DNA of 56,632 nucleotides from JAAYJM01 sp964498585 (GCA_964498585.1 CAZCHH010000015.1:1-56632), one strand, 5' to 3'; counted from the first letter of the stretch, positions 40,918 to 48,719 are shown. Program-made: numbers and translations. Notes: generated from the sequence alone by a model not told the origin.

Positions 40918-41115
40918 ATGGAAATCAACGCCCAATTAATAAAAAAAGGAAATTTGATAGATTATGTAGTTATTCCATATAAGGATTATTTAGAAATCAA
41001 AGAAAAAATCAACGATTATGAAGATATTCAAGAATTAAGAAAAGCAAAAGCAGAAGACTATTTTAAAGAAGGAAAGACTGCATCTTTATTATTGAATGAA
41101 TTTAAAAATTGCTAA
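40918..41115 (+). CDS. Antitoxin of the RelE-type pair (Phd/YefM-like)
   Basis: 65 residues. MEINAQLIKKGNLIDYVVIPYKDYLEIKEKINDYEDIQELRKAKAED follows the pattern of Phd/YefM-type antitoxins found downstream of RelE (A-x-x-I-x-K-x-G-x...Y-V-V-I-P-Y-x-x-Y). AGGAGTT lies five bases before the ATG. The C-terminal acidic helix probably covers the toxin. Its stop lies directly before RHS fragment B. Confidence 0.72.
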   Translation: MEINAQLIKKGNLIDYVVIPYKDYLEIKEKINDYEDIQELRKAKAEDYFKEGKTASLLLNEFKNC

Positions 41116-41118
41116 AAT

Positions 41119-41242
41119 TACACTCCATTCGGTAAAGTTCTTTATTCATATGAAATTAACCGCACCAAATTCATCGGGAAAGAAAAAAGACAAGGAAAGC
41201 AACTATGCCGACCACGGAGTCCGCAAATACGATGATGAATAA
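41119..41242 (+). pseudogene. RHS-core C-terminal fragment B (frameshifted)
   Basis: YTPFGKVLYSYEINRTKFIGKEK, then an extra A in GAAAAAAGAC breaks the frame; afterwards ESNYADHGVRKYDDE is readable and a stop follows at 41240. Unlike fragments A, C and D it keeps the original AACTATGCCGACC sequence, so it represents a separate and less altered copy. Confidence 0.8.
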
Positions 41243-41326
41243 TATTGTTTCTCAAAAATATTTGCAAATATGCTAACGTTTCTTTATTTTAGAAATTATT
41301 ATTAAACAATCAAATAGGAAATTAAA

Positions 41327-41518
41327 ATGATTGAAGTTGAAAAAGAAAAAGTTACACTTTCAAGGAATACTTGGGATAGATTAAGAAGTGACTATTATTT
41401 CGATGAACTTATTCAAAACATTCTTGATTCTGAAACAATTCTTGATGCTATGAAAAATGATAATGATTTTATGGATATAAGAGAATATGACAAATTACGA
41501 AAAGAGCAACAAGTATAA
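41327..41518 (+). CDS. Antitoxin of a RelBE-like pair, copy 2
   Basis: 63 residues, MIEVEKEKVTLSRNTWDRLR, paralogous to the protein at 2561-2758 (same T-W-D-R-L and IREYDKLRKE/LREYDSARRK end). The gene overlaps the toxin by 32 bases as in copy 1. The upstream sequence is not similar to that of copy 1, so the pair moved or diverged as coding units. Confidence 0.72.
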   Translation: MIEVEKEKVTLSRNTWDRLRSDYYFDELIQNILDSETILDAMKNDNDFMDIREYDKLRKEQQV

Positions 41519-41768
41519 TGTTTTACTGAACAAACGTTCCAGAGCATTTTTAAATGGATTAGACAACTTTTCTTATTCTAATTTATTGTCCAAGATATTG
41601 GATTTAGAAAAGGAGCCAAGGCCTACTGGTTGTGTTAAGTTGTCGGTTCAAAATGCTTACAGGATTCGATGGACTTTTTATAGGGTACTTTATACTGTTG
41701 ATGATAAAGAACATAACGTTTTTGTATATGAAATTTCTAAAAGAAAAGACGCATATAAAAAAAGATAA
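41487..41768 (+). CDS. RelE/ParE-superfamily toxin, copy 2
   Basis: 93 residues from an ATG inside the antitoxin gene. Core segments SRAFLNGLDNFSYSNLL, EPRPTGCVKLSV and AYRIRWTFYRVLYTV, with C-terminal YEISKRKDAYKKR. It is a paralogue of the toxin at 2727-3002. An RNase of RelE type is likely; the residues are basic and aromatic at the end as in that family. RHS fragment C begins 42 bases downstream. Confidence 0.78.
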   Translation: MTNYEKSNKYNVLLNKRSRAFLNGLDNFSYSNLLSKILDLEKEPRPTGCVKLSVQNAYRIRWTFYRVLYTVDDKEHNVFVYEISKRKDAYKKR

Positions 41769-41809
41769 AATATTCTAAACAAATTCCTTAAACTTAAAAA
41801 AAATCTTTT

Positions 41810-42015
41810 TTGGGGAATGTGCGTTCTGTTGTGCGTGATGACGGACAAATCGTAAAGCAGTTTGATTATGCTCCGTTTGGTAAAGTATTGTGTTCAAGTT
41901 CAAACTGTGAAAATCGCACCAAATTCATCGGGAAGGAAAAAGACAATGAAAGCAAAACGCAGACCACGGCGTCCGCAAATACGATGACGAAATAGGTAGG
42001 TTTACCAGCATAAAA
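41810..42015 (+). pseudogene. RHS-core C-terminal fragment C (frameshifted)
   Basis: GNVRSVVRDDGQIVKQFDYAP, FGKVLCSSSNCENRTKFIGK, then the same AGCAAAACGCAGACC lesion as fragment A; the other frame gives DHGVRKYDDEIGRFTSI. Homology ends at AGCATA, just before the DP of the family. Confidence 0.8.
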
Positions 42016-42082
42016 TTTTTCTTTTTATTTTTGATTAGTTTTCTTAAATTGTTATTATTATTTATTAATTTAAAATTTAATT

Positions 42083-42298
42083 ATGAAATATAGAATTATT
42101 ATTGAACAAGATGAAGATGGTATATTTATAGTTCAATGCCCAAACTTGCCAGGTTGCATTTCACAAGGTAAAACACGCAAAGATGCATTACTAAATATCC
42201 AAGATGCCATTGAAGGGTATTTGTATAGTTTAAAAAAACATAACGAACCAATTCCTCCTCCAATTTATGAAGAATATTTAGAGGTTAGCTTTGGGTAA
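42083..42298 (+). CDS. hicB: HicB-like antitoxin
   Basis: 71 residues. MKYRIIIEQDEDGIFIVQCPNLPGCISQGKT followed by a helix DALLNIQDAIEGYLYSLKK is the degraded RNase-H fold of HicB. It lacks a C-terminal DNA-binding domain, as do many short HicB proteins. The gene precedes hicA, overlapping by eight bases. Since hicA is frameshifted, the antitoxin may be without its toxin. Confidence 0.85.
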   Translation: MKYRIIIEQDEDGIFIVQCPNLPGCISQGKTRKDALLNIQDAIEGYLYSLKKHNEPIPPPIYEEYLEVSFG

Positions 42299-42520
42299 AT
42301 TGAAAGTTATTTCTGCACGCGAATTATTGCAAATTCTTAAAAATTAGGTTATTCTATTGATCATCAAACTGGTAGTCATATAATTTTGCGAAATTCAATT
42401 TATCCAAATAGAAGAGTAACTGTTCCTAATCACAAAGAAATAGCTAAAGGTACATTACGAAATATTATAAGAGAATGTGGAATAACAATTGAAGAATTTA
42501 ATGAATTATTGAAAAAGTAA
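42291..42520 (+). pseudogene. hicA: HicA-like toxin gene, frameshifted in an A-run
   Basis: Starts near TTG 42291: LGKLKVISARELLQILKN, then stop at 42345-42347. Adding one A to the run of five at about 42340 restores LKKLGYSIDHQTGSHIILRN, which includes the HicA catalytic His in GSH, and then VTVPNHKEIAKGTLRNIIRE to the stop at 42518-42520. The restored protein has 76 residues, normal for HicA. It is either a real inactivation or a homopolymer sequencing error. Confidence 0.8.
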
Positions 42521-42618
42521 TTCATCGGGAAGGAAAAAGATAAAGAAAGCAAAACGCAGACCACGGCGTCCGCAAATACGATGACGAAATAGGTAGGTTT
42601 ACCAGCATAGACCCGCTG
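42521..42618 (+). pseudogene. RHS-core C-terminal fragment D (short, frameshifted)
   Basis: FIGKEKDKESK, the AGCAAAACGCAGACC lesion, and in the other frame DHGVRKYDDEIGRFTSIDP. It begins right after the hicA stop codon. It has lost the FDYAPFG part. Confidence 0.8.
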
Positions 42619-42654
42619 TGTTTTCCAAGTCATCAGATAAGTAAAACTCAGAGA

Positions 42655-42840
42655 GAAAAATGAAATAAAAGATTGGAAAGAGCTTAATTTAGAGAATGAT
42701 GAAAATGAAATGCTCGAATCTATTGGAAATGGTGAATGGAAAAGTATTGGAAACTTAGAAGAACGTAGGAAAAATTTGAAGCATTTTTTTAGCAATTATA
42801 ATGTTCATTTAAATTCTGATAATATTGAACTCGGGGAATG
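42655..42840 (+). pseudogene. Broken copy of the antitoxin-like gene of 15.8 kb
   Basis: Reads EKNEIKDWKELNLENDENEM, LESIGNGEWKSIGNLEERRK, NLKHFFSNYNVHLN. This is collinear with the protein at 15787-16011, but the start codon is replaced (GAG) and the frame ends early at GGGGAATGA, with the rest (GATGTTTTTGATATAATCCAG) out of frame. Confidence 0.75.
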
Positions 42841-43211
42841 ATGTTTTTGATATAATCCAGAGATGGTTATGGTTATGGCAAGCAAATTATTGCTACACTG
42901 TCGCAACAATTGAGTAATATTTTCCCCTTTACATCCAAAAGGAAATTAAAAAATGTGAACCACTCCCTCCAGTCTTTTCTCTTTTCATTCAATATAACTT
43001 CTGAAAACAGGAAAAGTAAAGCCCATCTAAAGACAAATCGTAGAGAAAAGGCATATCTTATCTCTACATTTTTTCTCCTCCTTCCCAAGTTAAACTTGGG
43101 AAGGAGAGTAAAAAACAAGAAAAGAAGCAATAAGTTTATATCTTAAAAGAAATACTTGTTTTAAAATGTTTTTTTTCATAATTTAAACAACAAAAAAATT
43201 GAGGAAATGCA
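42841..43211. repeat. Intergenic region with shared block and hairpin
   Basis: ~42943-43010 repeats the block at ~14142-14215 (TGTGAACCACTCCCTCCAG). CTCCTTCCCAAGTT/AACTTGGGAAGGAG (43075-43108) is the hairpin family of 4586-4621. No gene other than the antitoxin relic. Confidence 0.6.
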
Positions 43212-43436
43212 ATGGAGTTATATCAGAAATATATAGAAATTAATCCAAAAGTCAGATTTGGCAAACCAGTTATTCTTGGAACAAGGATTTCAGTTGCAGA
43301 TATTTTGGAAATGCTTGCTAATGGTATGTCATTTAAAGATATTATTGTGGATTTTCCACAAATTAGCGAAACACATATTTTTGCTTGTTTGAAATACGCA
43401 TCTGACAAGGAACGAAAATTAGCTGTTGCCGTATGA
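43212..43436 (+). CDS. DUF433-family antitoxin
   Basis: 74 residues. MELYQKYIEINPKVRFGKPVILGTRISVADILEMLANGMS is the DUF433 signature (x-N-P-x-x-x-x-G-K-P-x-I-x-G-T-R-I), a helix-turn-helix protein that forms antitoxins with DUF5615 PIN-like toxins. GAGG lies before the start. The stop codon overlaps the next ATG (ATGA). The toxin gene is cut short, see the next entry. Confidence 0.85.
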   Translation: MELYQKYIEINPKVRFGKPVILGTRISVADILEMLANGMSFKDIIVDFPQISETHIFACLKYASDKERKLAVAV

Positions 43437-43486
43437 AACTGCTGCTTAACGAAAATATTTCTTATCGAAACAACACATATCCGTAG
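43433..43486 (+). pseudogene. 5' remnant of a DUF5615 PIN-like toxin gene
   Basis: MKLLLNENISYRNNTYP then stop. The first 12 residues match the family start (M-K-L-L-L-D-E-N-I-S-Y-R). Homology ends where a palindromic repeat CCGTAGAGACTC...TTTCTAC begins. The rest of the ~110-residue toxin is missing. The aspartate in DEN is Asn here. Confidence 0.75.
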
Positions 43487-43511
43487 AGACTCAATGCACT
43501 GCATTTCTACA
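43478..43511. repeat. GTAGAGAC palindrome that truncates the DUF5615 gene
   Basis: GTAGAGACTCAATGCA with the partner half TGCATTTCTAC forms an imperfect palindrome of the wide-spread GTAGAGAC(N)GTCTCTAC type. It joins the toxin remnant directly. 43512-43660 holds no recognised gene. Confidence 0.6.
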
Positions 43512-43668
43512 AAAAAATCAAAATTCTTCCCTTTTTTTAATAAATCTTTAATTTTCATTATTTATTTTTGCTTTGTTGCTATATTACATTGAAAATAAAG
43601 GGCTTATTCCTTTTTTGTATTACCGTAATAGTGCATTTCAGGTAGTTTTTTTGTTGAAAACAACGATT

Positions 43669-43928
43669 TTAGGTCTTCGTAATGAACTCTAAGGTCTTCG
43701 TAATGAACTCTAAGGTCTTCGTAATGAGTTTTAGGTCTTCGTAAAGAGCTCAAAGGTTTTTGTAAAAAGCTCTAAATGCTTCGTAAAGAACTCTAAAATC
43801 TTCGTAATAAGCTCTAAAATCTTCGTAACGAGTTCTAAGGTCTTCGTAAAGAATTTTAGGTCTTCGTAATGTGTTTTTAATGCTTCGTAATGAATTTTTA
43901 GGTCTTCGTAGTTGTTAGAAAACATCAT
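43669..43928. repeat. 21-bp tandem repeat array, locus 2
   Basis: Units such as GGTCTTCGTAATGAACTCTA with period 21, more diverged than at locus 1. One unit near 43733 is 20 bases long, which shifts the reading frame and ends the minus-strand ORF. Confidence 0.85.
43731..43928 (-). CDS. Heptad-repeat (coiled-coil) small protein, locus 2
   Basis: 65 residues: MMFSNNYEDLKIHYEALKTH, then LELVTKI, LELITKI, LEFFTKH and LELFTKT units. The first 11 residues are identical to the ORF at 15328. The DNA units differ between the loci, but Leu at heptad position 1 and a hydrophobic residue at position 4 are kept, which suggests selection on a coiled coil. The frame ends where a 20-base unit breaks the period. 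Upstream flank 43929-44110 is shared with locus 1. Confidence 0.5.
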   Translation of the reverse strand: MMFSNNYEDLKIHYEALKTHYEDLKFFTKTLELVTKILELITKILEFFTKHLELFTKTFELFTKT

Positions 43929-44110
43929 TTTTTATATAGAAGAAGTAAATTTTCATTCCAATAATATTCTATTTGAATTAGAAATTATGCCGATTAATTT
44001 AGTTTAAAGAAATTTTCATTTGAAATGAGCATTTTTACTTTCGAAAAGCTTGAGAAACTTTACGAAAGTAAAAAGTGAAAGTCAAACGAACATTTCCAAT
44101 AGTAGTATGA
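43929..44110 (-). repeat. Conserved upstream flank of the heptad-repeat ORF, locus 2
   Basis: Homologous to 15329-15540; contains CATCATTTTTTATATAGAA, CCGATTAATTTAGTTT, the hairpin at 44037-44069 and GTCAAACGAACATTTCC. Likely promoter and leader of the ORF. Confidence 0.65.
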
Positions 44111-44130
44111 CTGGAAGTGCTATATAAAAA

Positions 44131-44163
44131 AGATGTCCTGCACTTTGAAAGCGCAGGACATCT
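44131..44163 (-). terminator. Terminator of the LRR gene
   Basis: GATGTCCTGC/GCAGGACATC stem with a short loop directly after the stop of the minus-strand LRR gene. It is built like the GATGGACTCCAC hairpins but has a different sequence. Confidence 0.7.
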
Positions 44164-44190
44164 AATATTAAATCTTTAAACATTCAAAAA

Positions 44191-45654
44191 TTATACTTTT
44201 ACCCTAACATTAGGTAATAATTTTATTATTGCATCTTTATCCTTTTGCTCGATAATATTTTGCTGTAAATGAAGGAATTTTAAATTTTTCATATTTGAAA
44301 ATTCGTTTGGTATTTGTTTCAATCTGTTTGAACTCAGCATTAAAGTTTGCAGATTATCTAATTGAACTATTGAATTTGAAATCTTTTCAATTTTATTAGC
44401 ATTCATATTCAAAGTATTCAAATTCTTCATTTTTACAATTTCATCGGGAATTTCAGTCAATTCATTTCTTGTCAAATTCAATTTTGTAAGATTAGTAAGA
44501 GAATAAAGAATTGAAGGAATTTTCTTGAATTTATTGCTTGCTAAATTTAATTCAGAAAGATTAGCAAACTTATCGAGATAATCAGGCAATTCAGTTAAAT
44601 TGTTATTGCTTAAATCCAAAATTTTCACCATATTCAGTTTAGAGAAATCCGGTAGTTTTTTTGATTTAAGCGAACTCATTGATAATTCTTCTAAATTTTT
44701 TAATTCCCCAATTTTATCAGGAAAACCGGCAATGTTGTTATTGCTCAAGGACAGTTTTTTCAAATTTGTAAGATTACCAATTTCACCCGGCAGATTACTA
44801 AAATTATTGTATTGAATATCTAAACTTTCAAGCAAAGTCAAACTTCCAATTGCTTTATTAATTTCAGTAAGCTTGTTTGCATTAATAATCAAATTCTTTA
44901 AGTTTTTTAAATTTTTAATGCTTTCGGGAATGCTTTTAATTTGATTTTTAGATAAATTCAAATATTCCAAACTGATTATTTGGGTGATTTCATTAGGAAA
45001 TTCTTCAAGCTCGTTTATATCAATATGCAATTCCTTCAAGCTTTTTAAATTGCCAAAACCCTTAGGTATTGTTTTAAGCTTATTAGTCATAAATTTAATT
45101 TTTTGCAAATTAGTCAAAGCACTAATGTCATCAGGAATGCTTGAAATCTCATTAAAACTAAAATCAATAAATTCGAGAGAAGGGATTTTTGTTAAAACAA
45201 TAGGGAACTCTTTGAAAAAATTTTTCTGAAGAATAACGGTTTTTAATTTTTTTAGTTGAGCAAGTTCATCAGGCAGAGAAGTTAAAGAATTTCTGGTTAA
45301 ATCCAAGACTTCAAGCTCTTTAAACTGAGCAATTTTAGGCGACAATTCTTTTAAACCCTTGCCAGCCATCATCAATTTTTTCATATTAGGAGCATATTTC
45401 AAGGCATCATCAATATTGGAAAAATTATTAAAGTCTGGATTCATTTTACCCTGTTCATTTTGTTTCTGTTGAAATTGTTGTCGTTTTTCCTGAATCTGAG
45501 CTGGTGTCATCTTCGGTTTTTCCTGCATTTGCTTTGGTGAAATTTTACTTGCTTCTTTCTTTGAAGTCGGTGGCTTTGCAATGGTTTGAGCTTGCACTGC
45601 AACAGCACTTATTGAAAATAAAAGAATCAAACTAAAACAAAAGAATCTTTTCAT
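44191..45654 (-). CDS. Secreted leucine-rich repeat protein
   Basis: 487 residues. Signal peptide MKRFFCFSLILLFSISAVAVQA. A Lys/Gln-rich linker (about 30-75) with KMTPAQIQEKRQQFQQKQ is followed by about 16 LRR units of ~23 residues (L-x-x-L-x-x-x-I-x-x-L-x-x-L-x-x-L-x-L-x-x-N-x-L). The repeats are of the bacterial LRR type with P-x-x-I/F loops. A binding or adhesion role is probable, partner unknown. Monocistronic; the permease gene ends 62 bases upstream. Confidence 0.85.
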   Translation of the reverse strand: MKRFFCFSLILLFSISAVAVQAQTIAKPPTSKKEASKISPKQMQEKPKMTPAQIQEKRQQFQQKQNEQGKMNPDFNNFSNIDDALKYAPNMKKLMMAGKGLKELSPKIAQFKELEVLDLTRNSLTSLPDELAQLKKLKTVILQKNFFKEFPIVLTKIPSLEFIDFSFNEISSIPDDISALTNLQKIKFMTNKLKTIPKGFGNLKSLKELHIDINELEEFPNEITQIISLEYLNLSKNQIKSIPESIKNLKNLKNLIINANKLTEINKAIGSLTLLESLDIQYNNFSNLPGEIGNLTNLKKLSLSNNNIAGFPDKIGELKNLEELSMSSLKSKKLPDFSKLNMVKILDLSNNNLTELPDYLDKFANLSELNLASNKFKKIPSILYSLTNLTKLNLTRNELTEIPDEIVKMKNLNTLNMNANKIEKISNSIVQLDNLQTLMLSSNRLKQIPNEFSNMKNLKFLHLQQNIIEQKDKDAIIKLLPNVRVKV

Positions 45655-45716
45655 AATGACCTCTTTAATAAATTAATAAAAGTTATTTTATTATTAATAC
45701 AATATTTTATTCTGTT

Positions 45717-46952
45717 TTATTTAAATCTAATTGCCTTAATAGGCATTATTTTGAATGACGAAAAAGATGGAATTATAGTGGATAAAAATGATAATGCTCC
45801 CGATACTATAACAACAACTAAATAGTTAATAAACGAGATTGATACTGGCATTCTGTCAAAATAGTAAATATCTGCATTTAAACTAATAATCCCAAATTCT
45901 TTTTGGATAAATGATAAAATGAAAGCTATCAGGCATCCAATAATCGTTCCGGACAAACCGAGCAATGTGCCTTTAAAAATAAACACAAAAGCAATATCTT
46001 TGTTTTTCATACCTAAAGCACGCAAAATCCCAATAGAATGTGTTTTTTCAACTATTGTTATAAATAAAATTGTAATTATATTAAACACCGCTACAATTGT
46101 AATCAAACCCAATACCAAAGGAATTGGTTCTTTTTGCAACTCAATCCAGGAAAAAATCGAAGTAAAATTCTGATATATATTTGTAACAAAAAAAGGAAAT
46201 CCAAGAAATTCCTGAATCTTATCCGTTGTTTCATTTAGATTCGTAATTGATTTTAGCCAAATGGAATATTCACTCACATAGCCATCGGGTATTTTAATCA
46301 TTGATTGAACTGTTTTAAAAGGAATGTAGATATTAATATCGTCAAATTGCGCCATCCCTGTTTCATAAATACCAATGACTTTGAATTTATTAATATCAGG
46401 GAGTGTGAAGTTGTTATCGGTTTTATCTGTAATAGTAAAAATAAAAATTTCTTCATTTATTTTAATATTTAGCTTCTTTGCTAATTTTTTCCCTATAATC
46501 ACTTCATTAGCTATCAGAGAAGAAAAACCTTTATTTCCGTCAACAATTTTACTGGTTATATCATTGTTTTTATTAATTTTTTCGAAATTCTCATAAGCTT
46601 GAATTGCAATACTTTCAACTCCTTCTTTAGAGCGTATCAGTGCTTCTGTTTTGATAATTGGAGAAATATCGGTAATATCTGGAAAATTATTCTTCAGATT
46701 TTGTATTATTTCATCAGAATAAGGGATTAAATCATTTTTGAATGAAGAGATTTTAATATGAGCAGATAATTTTTCAACACTGTCGTATAGTTTTTCCTCG
46801 TAACCATCAAGAATAGACAAAGAAAGAATTAGAGCAATACTTCCCAACATTACTCCAATAAAAGCAACAGAACGTGTAAATTTAAGAAAATAGCTTTCTT
46901 TCCCTGCTCTTGCAAATCCTTTTTGAATAAATTTGATTAATTGCCAGTTCAT
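45717..46952 (-). CDS. LolC/LolE-like (FtsX-family) ABC transporter permease
   Basis: 411 residues. One membrane helix near the N-terminus (VAFIGVMLGSIALILSLSIL), a large periplasmic domain (about 45-265), then three C-terminal helices with EKTHSIGILRALGMKNKDIA between the first two, the FtsX/MacB-type signature. N-terminal FARAGKESYFLKFTRSVAFIG matches LolC/E. The ATPase partner (LolD) is not in the window. A lipoprotein-release function is likely but other FtsX-type permeases cannot be excluded. Confidence 0.82.
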   Translation of the reverse strand: MNWQLIKFIQKGFARAGKESYFLKFTRSVAFIGVMLGSIALILSLSILDGYEEKLYDSVEKLSAHIKISSFKNDLIPYSDEIIQNLKNNFPDITDISPIIKTEALIRSKEGVESIAIQAYENFEKINKNNDITSKIVDGNKGFSSLIANEVIIGKKLAKKLNIKINEEIFIFTITDKTDNNFTLPDINKFKVIGIYETGMAQFDDINIYIPFKTVQSMIKIPDGYVSEYSIWLKSITNLNETTDKIQEFLGFPFFVTNIYQNFTSIFSWIELQKEPIPLVLGLITIVAVFNIITILFITIVEKTHSIGILRALGMKNKDIAFVFIFKGTLLGLSGTIIGCLIAFILSFIQKEFGIISLNADIYYFDRMPVSISFINYLVVVIVSGALSFLSTIIPSFSSFKIMPIKAIRFK

Positions 46953-47054
46953 TTATTAATTTATTTTGTTAATTTATTTTTTTTAATTATTTTTATTTTA
47001 AATAAATTGCAAATTCAAAATTGTAGAAAAATATACAAATAAAAAAACGAAATA

Positions 47055-47462
47055 ATGGACAAAACAACTAAAATATTTGGTAATATTGCTTTTTGGTGGG
47101 GAATAGTATTCTCACTCTCCGGCGTAATCAATATGATTCAGGGAAAAGGAATTGGAAGAAGTTTGATTATTCTCATTGTTTTAGGAATTATCCCATTGAT
47201 TGCAGGATATAATATAATAAAAAAATCGAAGAAAATCCCTGTACAATTTAGAAGCAATCCTAATACTGAACGTCAGGTGCTATTGCTTGCATCAAAAATG
47301 AATGGGCGTTTTACTCTGTCTGAAGCTGCTCTTTATATGAATTTATCTATCGATATGACAAGAGCGATTTTAGAAGATTTTATAACAAAAGGATTAATCG
47401 AAGTTGATATAGACGATAATGGAGTACAACACTATATTTATAGAGAACTTTATTTGAAATAG
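47055..47462 (+). CDS. Small membrane protein with winged-helix-like C-terminus
   Basis: 135 residues. Two membrane helices (about 8-30 and 36-57, AFWWGIVFSLSGVINMI and SLIILIVLGIIPLIAGYNII) followed by a soluble region ERQVLLLASKMNGRFTLSEAALYMNLSIDMTRAILEDFITKGLIEVDI that looks like a winged helix (helix-turn-helix plus wing). Whether it binds DNA is not known. It is divergent from the permease gene. Function unknown. Confidence 0.7.
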   Translation: MDKTTKIFGNIAFWWGIVFSLSGVINMIQGKGIGRSLIILIVLGIIPLIAGYNIIKKSKKIPVQFRSNPNTERQVLLLASKMNGRFTLSEAALYMNLSIDMTRAILEDFITKGLIEVDIDDNGVQHYIYRELYLK

Positions 47463-47505
47463 AATTAATAAAATTCTGCATAAATTGCATTTGATTCTTA
47501 ATCAG

Positions 47506-48108
47506 CTACAAAAATGATGATTGAGTTCTTGGTTGGGTGCTAAATTGTTTTCTTCTTTTAATTGCAGTCAAAATAAAATAAACAATTCCGGCAACAATCA
47601 GAATAGTAATGAGAACTCTTTCAATTGAAAAAGTAGGAGGATAAACCTCCATAGTGCCGTCCGGGTTTTCCACATAATAGGGCTTAGAATAATAGAAAGC
47701 AGGATGGAACGGCATAATCCAAAGTAATGAAGAATGTCCCATTAAATAACCCATCATCAACGAATTTCCATAACCACTATATTGATGCACAACATAATTT
47801 TTCGGTATTCCGGGAGTAGTTCCAGCTGAAGCAGTTCTGCGTGGAACACCATATTTTTTTGTATAAGACTGACTTGATGAAAGTCGGGTGCCTCCGAAAC
47901 TGGTTTTGCGTTGAGTTCCTAATCTGTTTGCCTGATTCTGTGAAGTTCCGGAAGGTTGTCTGCTGTATTGTCTTGAAGAAAAAGAACGGCGGGAGCCACC
48001 AAAACTTCTACCACCACGCTTTGCTTCTAAAATATCCGGGAAAAGTAAAATTAGAACAACAAAAACAATTAATATACGACTTAAATTAAAAAAATTATTC
48101 TTTTTCAT
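47506..48108 (-). CDS. Gly/Ser/Arg-rich membrane-anchored protein
   Basis: 200 residues. N-terminal hydrophobic segment ILIVFVVLILLFPDILEA (signal or anchor), then a low-complexity region KRGGRSFGGSRRSFSSRQYS rich in Ser, Arg and Gly, a middle part with NPDGTMEVYPPTFS, a second helix VLITILIVAGIVYFILTAI, and a basic end. The pattern resembles small envelope proteins with an RGG-like stretch; no family was assigned. It is five bases from the next gene on the same strand, probably cotranscribed. Confidence 0.65.
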   Translation of the reverse strand: MKKNNFFNLSRILIVFVVLILLFPDILEAKRGGRSFGGSRRSFSSRQYSRQPSGTSQNQANRLGTQRKTSFGGTRLSSSQSYTKKYGVPRRTASAGTTPGIPKNYVVHQYSGYGNSLMMGYLMGHSSLLWIMPFHPAFYYSKPYYVENPDGTMEVYPPTFSIERVLITILIVAGIVYFILTAIKRRKQFSTQPRTQSSFL

Positions 48109-48113
48109 TTCTT

Positions 48114-48590
48114 TTAAAAAATTGATTCGCTACTCAAAGTGTTATCTTCATTTCTGAAAATAATTTCAGTTTTAAAAACAGGTTGTTCATTGTTTATCGG
48201 TTTACTAAATAAAGACTGAATTCCTTTGTTTCCAGTTACCGCTTTAATATGAATAAACAAACTTACAACGCCAGTTAGCTCTTCGTTATTATAAAACACT
48301 GCAGTATTATCAACAGTACCATCACTTTCAATTTCAAGTAATGCTAATTGACTTGCTTCATCCTCAGTAAAAGACGGCTCAACAATTTTGATATTTTGTA
48401 AGTTATCATCAAAAATCTGACAGGTATATATCTGTTTATCTTTTGCTTCGTATTGAATTATAGAATCAAAAATTCCTGCTTCATCAATATTTATAAACAC
48501 TTCTTTTAAGCCACCTACCTGCTGACCATTTATATAACAGGCAGTCTTTTCCAAAAAGCCGTTACTCTCAATCGCAAATGTTTTAGTCAT
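48114..48590 (-). CDS. Hypothetical protein with an internal duplication
   Basis: 158 residues, soluble. Two segments align with each other: ESNGFLEKTACYINGQQVGG...VFINI and ESDGTVDNTAVFYNNEELTG...LFIHI. This gives two copies of a small beta domain. No family was recognised. It is upstream of, and likely cotranscribed with, the Gly/Ser/Arg-rich membrane protein gene. Confidence 0.65.
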   Translation of the reverse strand: MTKTFAIESNGFLEKTACYINGQQVGGLKEVFINIDEAGIFDSIIQYEAKDKQIYTCQIFDDNLQNIKIVEPSFTEDEASQLALLEIESDGTVDNTAVFYNNEELTGVVSLFIHIKAVTGNKGIQSLFSKPINNEQPVFKTEIIFRNEDNTLSSESIF

Positions 48591-48719
48591 TTTTTTAAAT
48601 TTTTATTGTTCTAAAATTTTTTACAAAAATATAATTACATAATGAATAATAAAAATAAATAAATATTTTATGTTAATTCAAATACAACTTGTAAAAATGA
48701 ATTAATCATTAATACTAAA

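Noticed and set aside
42873..43146. ORFs on both strands of 80-85 codons
   Set aside because: Both cover a hairpin and a dispersed repeat, without family match or coding pattern.
43669..43928. CRISPR array
   Set aside because: Same reason: a 21-base tandem period without spacers.
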